Shown here: piece after piece, positions 1 to 7,132 of the stretch
Layout of the letters: each line of letters starts with the position of its first letter
Numbering within the stretch: the first letter of the stretch is position 1
Assembly (NCBI GenBank): GCA_030653545.1
Contig: JAURZE010000005.1
Span: 62,001-126,000 of the forward strand
Origin: Nitrospira sp.
GTDB taxonomy: Bacteria > Nitrospirota > Nitrospiria > Nitrospirales > Nitrospiraceae
Length of the DNA: 64,000 nucleotides
Reading direction: 5' to 3'
Program-made: the position numbers and the translations under genes
The notes under the pieces: generated by a model
What the model saw: only the letters and a program-made list of their open reading frames with translations
The model's database searches: none
Told to the model about the DNA's origin: nothing

Positions 1-1
1 T

Positions 2-100
2 GTCGTTGTCGTCAGCGAGCTCAGCGGGATGGAGTTTTTCGATGCGACGGTGCGGGTCGATCAAGTCGCCGCAGTCATCGTCCGGGTTCGCACGAAGTAG
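2..100 (+). CDS. 3' end of an unidentified gene (partial)
   Basis: The window opens inside an open frame that ends with TAG at 98-100. The 32 visible residues end in ...AAVIVRVRTK and have the codon bias of the neighbouring genes (mostly G/C at third positions), so this is probably the true C-terminus of a protein whose start lies upstream. The alternating hydrophobic pattern suggests a beta strand near the terminus. I do not recognise the family. Confidence 0.5.
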   Translation, partial: VVVVSELSGMEFFDATVRVDQVAAVIVRVRTK

Positions 101-175
101 GCGTGCTGTCCAGGAGCCTGCTGGGCGGTTCGCCGGTTCTCGAATGTCCTGATGATGGAGGCTGAGTCTTGCGGC

Positions 176-1162
176 TTAGCCTAGCCGAGCCCGACCATGG
201 GGGGTGGTGAGATCCTGATCGGGACCGACCGGGACGATGCGAGTAGGGTTGATGTCGTCATGCGTGACGTAGTAGTGCCGCTTGATATGGTCGAAATTGA
301 CGGTCTCGGCGATGCCGTCAGTTTGGTAGAGATCCTTGAGATAGCCGAAGAGATTCGGATAGTCGATGATGCGACGAATGTTGCATTTGAAGTGGCCGTG
401 ATAGACCGCATCGAACCGGACCAGGGTGACGAACAGCCGCCAGTCGGATTCGACGAATTCCGAGCCGAAGAGATAACGTTGATGCGCCAGCCGCGCATCG
501 AGGCTATCCAGCGCATCGAACAGCCGATGCACCGCTTTCTCATAAGCCTGCTGTGATGTCGCGAATCCTGCCCGGTAGACCCCATCATTGACGTTCTCAT
601 ACAGAAAGGAATTGAGATCGTCGATCTCTTTGCGAAGACCTTCCGGATAGATATCGATCGGGCTCTCGGTGAAGCGATTGAACTCGCTATTGAAGATACG
701 CATGAGATCGTCGTCGGAGTTGGTGACGATGCGGGTGGTCGCCCGGTCCCACAAAGCCGGCACGGTAATGCGTCCGATGTAGTGCGGATCGGTGGCCTTG
801 TAGGCCTCGCTCAAAAAGTGAAATCCATTGACGGGGTCGAGTGAATGACCCGGGCCTTCGCGAAAGGCCCAGCCCCTCTCGTCGCGAATCGGGTCGACGG
901 CGGTCAGCCCGATAATCCCCTCCAGGCGTTTGAGCTTCCGTACGATGATGGTGCGGTGTGCCCAGGGGCAGGCCCAGGATACATAGAGATGGTAACGGCC
1001 GGCTTCGGCTGGATAGCCGGAACTTCCGGTGGAGGTCACGTAGTGGCGAAAGGCATCCGCCTGACGGGTGAACTCGCCTTCACCGGTTTGCTCATCGGGA
1101 AACTGTGCCTGGATTGTCACGTCGCATCCGCTCCTGGTCGGTCGGAAAGTTACTAGTTCCAT
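176..1162 (-). CDS. Glutathionyl-hydroquinone reductase-like Xi-class glutathione S-transferase
   Basis: The 328-residue product has the plan of Xi-class glutathione transferases (YqjG/EcfG/PcpF family): an N-terminal thioredoxin fold with the catalytic motif SWACPWAHRT near residues 62-71, then an all-helical C-terminal domain containing VESDWRLFVTLVRFD. Members reduce glutathionyl-hydroquinones in the cytosol using the Cys of CPWA. The usual family length is about 320-330, so it appears complete. The ATG at 1162 has only a weak upstream AGGAAG, and the first dozen residues (MELVTFRPTRSG) do not look family-like, so the start could be slightly downstream. It is transcribed away from the DUF2238 pair, so 1163-1329 should hold divergent promoters. 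Glutathione use in this organism is not shown by the window. Confidence 0.85.
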   Translation of the reverse strand: MELVTFRPTRSGCDVTIQAQFPDEQTGEGEFTRQADAFRHYVTSTGSSGYPAEAGRYHLYVSWACPWAHRTIIVRKLKRLEGIIGLTAVDPIRDERGWAFREGPGHSLDPVNGFHFLSEAYKATDPHYIGRITVPALWDRATTRIVTNSDDDLMRIFNSEFNRFTESPIDIYPEGLRKEIDDLNSFLYENVNDGVYRAGFATSQQAYEKAVHRLFDALDSLDARLAHQRYLFGSEFVESDWRLFVTLVRFDAVYHGHFKCNIRRIIDYPNLFGYLKDLYQTDGIAETVNFDHIKRHYYVTHDDINPTRIVPVGPDQDLTTPHGRARLG

Positions 1163-1329
1163 TATCGCATAGGTCTGTCTTCCTGGGGCAGGTTTCTAAG
1201 CTCTTGCCTGCTGGTCGGAGAGCGGTTGCAGCTAAGGGCGACGTTCAGTAGAGTACAAGAACGTGAGGGCTGAACCAAATCGTTCAGCGAGGCTCCGGTT
1301 TGAGGCCGGGGAGAGCGGAGAGCAGGGAG

Positions 1330-1968
1330 ATGAATGTGAATCGCAGGATGCTTGTGTCGGCGGGGTTGTTAGTTTGGTACGTTGCGGTGTCCGTATGGAT
1401 GGCGCAGGCGCCGGCCGACCCCCAGTTCTGGTTGATCGCGAGTATTCTGCCGGCGCTGTTTGTCGTCGTGCTGATCGCGACCTACCGCCACCTGCCCATG
1501 TCACCCGCTTCCTATGGCCTCATCACCGCGTTTCTCACGCTGCATACCATCGGCGTTCACTATACCTACGCGGAAGTGCCGGTCGGGTTGTGGATGGATC
1601 AAGTCCTGCACCTCGGACGCAATCATTTCGATCGGATCGTGCATTTCAGTTTCGGGTTTCTGCTCGCCTATCCCATGGAAGAGGTGTTTCGGCTGAGTGC
1701 GACTGTGCAGGGGTGGGTAGTGTACTATCTTCCGGTTATGACCGTCCTTGGGCTGAGCGGACTCTGGGAAATTGTTGAATCATGGGTAGCCAGCGCCGTG
1801 CATCCCGAGTTGGGCGTGACCTACTTGGGTTCGCAGGGGGACATCTGGGACGCCCAGAAGGACATGGCCGCGGCGCTCTACGGAGCCCTGCTTTGCGTGT
1901 CGATCCTTATGGTGGTTCGGGCGCTGAGAGGAGCCCGGTCCGAGCTTCAAACCGAGATAGCTGAATAA
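1330..1968 (+). CDS. DUF2238 (YjdF-like) integral membrane protein, copy 1
   Basis: The product is about 212 residues and highly hydrophobic, with five to six predicted membrane spans. It carries the conserved core of the DUF2238/YjdF family: HYTYAEVPVG, then HFDRIVHFSFGFL, an ELGVTYLGSQGD-type loop and a final WDAQKDMAAALYG. I chose the ATG at 1330 because GCAGGGAG precedes it at good spacing; an in-frame ATG at 1300 lacks this. It is followed after 7 bp by a second member of the same family, so the two are probably co-transcribed. Function is unknown; the conserved acidic and His residues in the spans hint at metal or proton handling, but that is inference. Confidence 0.85.
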   Translation: MNVNRRMLVSAGLLVWYVAVSVWMAQAPADPQFWLIASILPALFVVVLIATYRHLPMSPASYGLITAFLTLHTIGVHYTYAEVPVGLWMDQVLHLGRNHFDRIVHFSFGFLLAYPMEEVFRLSATVQGWVVYYLPVMTVLGLSGLWEIVESWVASAVHPELGVTYLGSQGDIWDAQKDMAAALYGALLCVSILMVVRALRGARSELQTEIAE

Positions 1969-1975
1969 TCTCCAT

Positions 1976-2632
1976 ATGAACGCCGGGGTGACAGGGCTGC
2001 ACGGCGCGGAATCAAGAAACTGCCATCTCCTTCTTGGGTTGGTGCTTGCCTACGGTGTGTTCTGGATTTGGTTGGCGATCGATCCACTGAACCGCAGGGA
2101 CTGGCTGCTGGAAAATCTGCTGGTGTTTGCCCTCATTCCGCTGTTGCTCCTCACGTATCGCCGCTTTGAGTTCTCCCTCACGTCCTACTGTCTGATCGGT
2201 TTGTTCTTGGTGCTCCACGCCTTCGGCGCCCACTACACCTATGCCGAGGTGCCGCTGGGGTTTTGGCTCAAAGATCTCTGGGCCTTGAGTCGCAATCCGT
2301 TCGATCGCATCGCGCATTTTGCGTACGGCGCGTTGCTGGTGTTTCCCATTCGTGAATTGCTCGTGCGTCAGACCGGCTTGCGGGGTTGGTGGGCCTATGC
2401 ATTGCCGGTCTGCGTCGTGCTGGCGCAGAGCGGTTTCTTCGAAGTGCTGGAAGCGATCGTGGCGACAATCGTCAGTCCCGAATTGGGGAATATCTATCTC
2501 GGAACCCAGGGAGATGAGTGGGATGCCCAACATGACATGGCGGCGGCCCTGGGCGGCTCGGTCCTGACTATGTGTATCGTGTTCGCGTTGCCCATGGCTT
2601 TCAAGCCCAAGCCGCATCCGTTACCCCAGTGA
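1976..2632 (+). CDS. DUF2238 (YjdF-like) integral membrane protein, copy 2
   Basis: This 218-residue paralogue of the gene immediately upstream shares the same family blocks: HYTYAEVPLGFW, NPFDRIAHFAYGALL, ELGNIYLGTQGDEWDAQHDMAAALGG. The two copies differ at most other positions, so the tandem duplication is old, or the copies were acquired together and then diverged. The start is only 7 bp after the upstream stop; no strong ribosome binding site is seen, which suggests translational coupling. The C-terminus ends in a short basic, proline-rich tail. Function is unknown. The two proteins may form a heteromer, but this is inference from pairing only. Confidence 0.83.
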   Translation: MNAGVTGLHGAESRNCHLLLGLVLAYGVFWIWLAIDPLNRRDWLLENLLVFALIPLLLLTYRRFEFSLTSYCLIGLFLVLHAFGAHYTYAEVPLGFWLKDLWALSRNPFDRIAHFAYGALLVFPIRELLVRQTGLRGWWAYALPVCVVLAQSGFFEVLEAIVATIVSPELGNIYLGTQGDEWDAQHDMAAALGGSVLTMCIVFALPMAFKPKPHPLPQ

Positions 2633-2782
2633 TCCGCTTCAGCTTTTTCGCAGACGCTGGGGCATTTCACCACGGTCCGTAATTCCTCCCCGTAGCATAA
2701 TGCCTCGCGATCTTCTTCGATTCACGCGAAACCGCGGGTATTTTCAGGCACATCTCATGCTGGTTCTAGTCAAAGGAGACCT

Positions 2783-4024
2783 ATGAGAATGTTTCAGTCG
2801 ATGGCGGGTGGCGCAGGAAGAGGCGGGGCGTGTGCGAACTGCGGCAGAGGCTGTCGAGGGTTGTCTACGTTCGGATTAATTGTGGTGTTGAGCGCTGCCG
2901 TTGTGGCTTGCGAGAAGCCGTCCGATCGGACGGTTGAGGTCAAGACAGCGGTGGCAGACGCCCTGCCGGCTGTGCTTCGTCTCACACCAGAAGAACTTGC
3001 GAGGAGCGTCATCGAGGTCTCCCCTGTCGGCCGGGGGCAGTTGCGCGTGCCGCGGGAGTTTACCGCGACCGTTCAATCCAATGAAAACGAACTGGCCGAG
3101 GTCACCACGCTAATTCGTGGGCGGGTCGTAAAAGTGTATGTGGATGTCGGACAGGATGTGAAGAAAGATGCGCTGCTGGCCCTGCTCCACAGTACCGATC
3201 TCGGTGTGACGGAAGGGGCCTATCTGAAAGCGGTGGCGCAGCTGCACGAGGCGGAGCTGGCCTACGAACGTGCCAGGGATTTGCATGAGCACAAGGCGGT
3301 GAGTCTGGCCGAACTGCAGCGGCGCGAAGCGGAGATGAAGACGGCGCAGGCCGACGCCCGGGAGGCGCAGAACCGTCTGGAGCTGCTCGGCGTCCCGGCG
3401 GAGGAGCTAGGCCGTCTGCATCGCGAACGCACGATCAAGGCCGATGTCCCTCTCCGCGCACCGTTCGACGGGCGGGTGATCATGCGCAACATCACGCGCG
3501 GCGAGGTCGTGGAGACGATGCAGAAGCTCTTCACCGTGGCCGATCTCTCGGACGTCTGGGTTGTCGGGAAGGTGCCGGAAAAGGACGTGCGGTTCATCCA
3601 TCGCGAGCAGGTTGTCGAGGTGCGGGCGACATCGTACCCAGGCCAGGTCTTTTCCGGCACGATTACCTACATCAGTGACGTGTTGGATCCCGCGACGCGT
3701 ACCATGCAATTGCGCGTCACGGTCCCGAATCCGAAGAAGCTGCTGAAGCCGGAAATGTATGCAACGGTGCGCGTCTATGCGGAGCCGGAACCGGAGGCCA
3801 TGTTGGTGCCAGTCGCGGCAGTGCAACGGAGCAGTGAACCCTCTTATGTGTTCGTGCAACTGGATGGGGGGAGGTTCGAGAAGCGCCCGGTCGTCCTCGG
3901 CCCGGAAACCGACCAGGTTGTCGCGGTGCTGAGCGGCCTGCGCGAGGGCGAGCTGATCGTTACTGCCGGTACCTTCGTACTCAAGTCCGAATTCGAGAAA
4001 TCTCTGATTGAGCCTGCGCAATGA
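2783..4024 (+). CDS. RND efflux periplasmic adaptor (CzcB/CusB-type membrane fusion protein)
   Basis: The 413-residue protein is a periplasmic adaptor of a tripartite metal efflux pump. After a long N-terminal leader there is a lipobox-like AVVAC (Cys43), so it may be a lipoprotein. Next come the biotinyl-lipoyl half motif (RVVKVYVDVGQDVKKDALL), a long alpha-hairpin of about residues 140-215 rich in Ala/Glu/Arg, and beta-barrel and membrane-proximal domains (LRAPFDGRVI..., VWVVGKVPEKDV). A perfect AAAGGAGA lies 7-8 bp before the ATG at 2783. Its last codons overlap the pump gene by 4 bp, so the two are co-translated. The leader has Cys17, Cys20 and Cys24 before the lipobox, an odd feature. 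No outer-membrane factor gene is present in the window. Confidence 0.88.
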   Translation: MRMFQSMAGGAGRGGACANCGRGCRGLSTFGLIVVLSAAVVACEKPSDRTVEVKTAVADALPAVLRLTPEELARSVIEVSPVGRGQLRVPREFTATVQSNENELAEVTTLIRGRVVKVYVDVGQDVKKDALLALLHSTDLGVTEGAYLKAVAQLHEAELAYERARDLHEHKAVSLAELQRREAEMKTAQADAREAQNRLELLGVPAEELGRLHRERTIKADVPLRAPFDGRVIMRNITRGEVVETMQKLFTVADLSDVWVVGKVPEKDVRFIHREQVVEVRATSYPGQVFSGTITYISDVLDPATRTMQLRVTVPNPKKLLKPEMYATVRVYAEPEPEAMLVPVAAVQRSSEPSYVFVQLDGGRFEKRPVVLGPETDQVVAVLSGLREGELIVTAGTFVLKSEFEKSLIEPAQ

Positions 4025-7000
4025 TCGACGCGCTGATCGCCTTTTCGCTCCGACGATGGCCGCTCATTTTGATCCTGACCGGCCTGCTGGCCACGGCCGG
4101 TGCGGTGGCGTTAGGTGAGTTGCCGATTGACGCATTTCCGGATGTCACCAACATCCAGGTGCAGATCTTAACCGAGGGGCCGGGCCTGTCTCCGATCGAG
4201 GTCGAGCGGTTCATCACCATCCCGCTCGAGTTGCAGATGACCGGCCTGCCCGACCACACCGAAATCCGCTCGTTGTCGAAATTCGCCCTCTCTCAGATCA
4301 CGGTGGTGTTCAAAGATCATGTAGACCTCTTACGCGCCCGCCAGCTCGTTCTTGAGCGACTACTCGAAGCGAAAGCGATCTTGCCTCCCGGAGTGGAACC
4401 GGTCATGGCGCCAGTGACGACTGGCCTCGGTGAAATCTATCAGTATTACTTGGACAGTCCGTTGGTGAACGCGGAGGATCCCGAAGCGCTTGAGGCCGCA
4501 TTGACGGACCAACGGGTTCTGCAGGATTGGGTGCTTCGACCGCTTATTAGGACGGTGCCCGGCGTCATCGATGTGAATGCGCTGGGTGGGTTCGTCAAGC
4601 AGTATCAGGTGATTGTCGAGCCGGCCAAGCTGCGGAAGTACAATTTGACGTTGGCTCAGGTGTTCGAGGCGGTCGCGCAGAACAATGCCAACGCCGGCGG
4701 CAATGTCGTGGATCGACACGGCGAACGGGCGATCGTGCGCGGGTTGGGGCTGGTGCGGAGCATTGCCGATATTGAGGACATTGTGGTGAAAGAGATCGGT
4801 GGCACGCCCGTGTATGTGCGCAACCTAGGGGAGGTGCGTATTGGCCACGCGATCCGCCACGGCGCCGCGGTCCTCAACGGCGAGCGGGAAGTCGTGGCCG
4901 GCATCGTTCTCATGTACCGCGGGGCCAATGCACGACAGGTTGTGGAGGCCGTCAAGGCCAAGGTGGAAGCGATCCATCGCGGAGGCATCCTACCGGGAGG
5001 GCTAAAACTGATCCCCTTCTACGACCGGTCCGAATTGGTGACGGCGGCCCTGGACACGGTCCGCCAGGCCCTGCTGGCGGGGATTCTCCTGGTGGGTCTG
5101 GTTCTGTTCGCCACGATCGGGAACGTTCGCAGCGCGCTCATCGTGACGGCGACCCTGATCCTCACGCCGCTGTTCACGTTTCGGATTATGCAGGACCTCG
5201 GCCTCTCGGCCAATCTCATGTCGCTGGGCGGGTTGGCGATCGCGATCGGTATGGTCGTCGACGCCTCGATTGTGGTCGTGGAGAATGTGTATCGCCATCT
5301 CTCCGAGCCGGGTCCCTCTTCGACGGTGCGCGGGGATCTGGTACTGCAGGCCGCGAAGGAAGTGGCGCGCCCGATCGCCTTCGCGTTGCTCATCATTATC
5401 GTGGTGTTTCTGCCGCTGGTGACCTTGGAAGGCATGGAAGGCAGGCTGTTCGCGCCCTTGGCCTACACAGTCATGATCGCCTTGCTGGTGTCGCTCGCGC
5501 TGTCTCTGACGGTGACGCCGGTCCTTTGCGCCCTGGGACTCACCGGCGGGGAGCAACAGGAGGCGCTCCTGATACGGTGGGTAAAGACGGCGTATGAGCC
5601 GTTGCTCCGATGGGCGCTCACCCATCGGCGGCTGGTGCTGGCCGGCGCCCTCCTTCTGCTGGGTGTGGCGCTGGTGTTCGTGCCGTACCTGGGTCGAGAG
5701 TTTGTGCCCGTACTGGAGGAAGGGGCGCTGACGCCGATGATCATCCGGCTGCCCAGGGTGTCGCTCCCCGAATCCATCGAATTGGAGAAACGCGCCTTGC
5801 AGGCTTTGAGAGAATTTCCAGAGGTCCGCCTCGCGGTTGGAAAAATCGGTCGGTCGGAGATCGGGAATGAACCGCAAGAGGCCAATGAAAGCGATCCGGT
5901 CGTCCTGCTGCACCCGCGTGACACCTGGACGACGGCCCGGACAAAGGCCGATCTGGTCGAGGCGATGCGCCGACGGCTTGCCGAAATCCCCGGCATGTCT
6001 TTTCTGATGAGCCAACCCATCCAGCAGCGTGTGGACGAGTTGATCTCGGGAGTCAGGACGGAGTTCGCCATTAAGTTGTTCGGAGATGATTTGGATGTCT
6101 TGAAGGAACGGGCGGATCAAATCGCCGCCATCATGAGAACGGTCGAAGGGGTGAAAGATCTGCGTGTGGAGCAGATCGCGGGGCAGCCGTACCTCACCGT
6201 CGATATCGATCGCCACAAGATCGCACGCTACGGGATCAACGTGGCGGATATTCGCACGATCATCGAAACCGCGATCGGCGGCAAACCCGCGACGACGGTG
6301 TATGAAAATGAGCGACGATTTGAGCTCATTCTACGGTTTCCCGAGGAGCACCGGAGCACCGTGCGCCAGATCGGCGAGATTCTGGTCAACTCGGCTGTCG
6401 GCGCGCCGATTCCGCTCAGTGAGTTGGCGACGGTGGAGATGCGCGAGGGGCCGGCGCGGATCAGTCGCGAACAGGTGCGCCGGCGGATCTTCATCGGTTT
6501 CAACGTGGTGGGCCGCGATCCCGGCAGCATCGTTGAGGAGGGGCAGCGCAAGCTCGCGGAGCGTCTCCAGTTGCCGTCCGGCTACACCATCACCTGGGGC
6601 GGCGCGTTCGAGCAGATGGAACGCGCGATGGCGCGTCTCCGGATCGTCGTGCCGGTCACGATCGGCATAATCGGGCTATTGCTGGTCCTCGCCTTCAACT
6701 CCCTGCGCTCGGCGGCGCTGATCTTGTCGAACCTCCCCTTTGCGCTGATCGGCGGCGTGTTTGGATTGTGGCTGACGGGGCAATACCTGAGTGTCCCGGC
6801 AGCGGTCGGGTTTATCGCGCTGTTCGGCGTCGCGGTCGAAAACGGGATCGTCCTGGTTTCCACCATCAACGGGATGCGGCAGGCGGGGTTCACCAGCGAA
6901 GACGCGATCCGCCAAGGGTGTCTCCAGCGCCTGCGTCCGGTCATGATGACGACGCTGACCACACTGTTGGGGTTAGCGCCTCTGGCTCTCGCGCAAGGGA

Positions 7001-7122
7001 TTGGTGCGGACGTGCAACGGCCGCTCGCGACGGTCGTGATCGGCGGCCTCGTGAGTTCGACCGTGCTCACCCTGATGGTGCTGCCCGCGCTCTATCAATG
7101 GTTCGAGAAGCGCGACAGGTAG
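4021..7122 (+). CDS. Heavy-metal RND efflux pump, CzcA/CusA family inner-membrane transporter
   Basis: The protein is 1033 residues, normal for HAE/HME-RND transporters, with two repeats of six membrane spans and two large periplasmic loops. Recognisable blocks are the N-terminal PIDAFPDVTNIQVQI, the pore-domain SGVRTEFAIKLFGDDL and the C-terminal FIALFGVAVENGIVL. The fourth-span signature reads AIAIGMVVDASIVVVEN (about residues 405-421). The first proton-relay Asp of the CzcA DFG motif is replaced by Ile, as in the AIG form known from CusA-like Cu(I)/Ag(I) pumps, while the second Asp and the Glu are kept. The substrate is therefore uncertain: monovalent or divalent cations are both possible. 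It overlaps the adaptor gene by 4 bp. The pump would use the proton-motive force to export metal. Confidence 0.9.
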   Translation: MIDALIAFSLRRWPLILILTGLLATAGAVALGELPIDAFPDVTNIQVQILTEGPGLSPIEVERFITIPLELQMTGLPDHTEIRSLSKFALSQITVVFKDHVDLLRARQLVLERLLEAKAILPPGVEPVMAPVTTGLGEIYQYYLDSPLVNAEDPEALEAALTDQRVLQDWVLRPLIRTVPGVIDVNALGGFVKQYQVIVEPAKLRKYNLTLAQVFEAVAQNNANAGGNVVDRHGERAIVRGLGLVRSIADIEDIVVKEIGGTPVYVRNLGEVRIGHAIRHGAAVLNGEREVVAGIVLMYRGANARQVVEAVKAKVEAIHRGGILPGGLKLIPFYDRSELVTAALDTVRQALLAGILLVGLVLFATIGNVRSALIVTATLILTPLFTFRIMQDLGLSANLMSLGGLAIAIGMVVDASIVVVENVYRHLSEPGPSSTVRGDLVLQAAKEVARPIAFALLIIIVVFLPLVTLEGMEGRLFAPLAYTVMIALLVSLALSLTVTPVLCALGLTGGEQQEALLIRWVKTAYEPLLRWALTHRRLVLAGALLLLGVALVFVPYLGREFVPVLEEGALTPMIIRLPRVSLPESIELEKRALQALREFPEVRLAVGKIGRSEIGNEPQEANESDPVVLLHPRDTWTTARTKADLVEAMRRRLAEIPGMSFLMSQPIQQRVDELISGVRTEFAIKLFGDDLDVLKERADQIAAIMRTVEGVKDLRVEQIAGQPYLTVDIDRHKIARYGINVADIRTIIETAIGGKPATTVYENERRFELILRFPEEHRSTVRQIGEILVNSAVGAPIPLSELATVEMREGPARISREQVRRRIFIGFNVVGRDPGSIVEEGQRKLAERLQLPSGYTITWGGAFEQMERAMARLRIVVPVTIGIIGLLLVLAFNSLRSAALILSNLPFALIGGVFGLWLTGQYLSVPAAVGFIALFGVAVENGIVLVSTINGMRQAGFTSEDAIRQGCLQRLRPVMMTTLTTLLGLAPLALAQGIGADVQRPLATVVIGGLVSSTVLTLMVLPALYQWFEKRDR

Positions 7123-7132
7123 TCGGTGGAGG

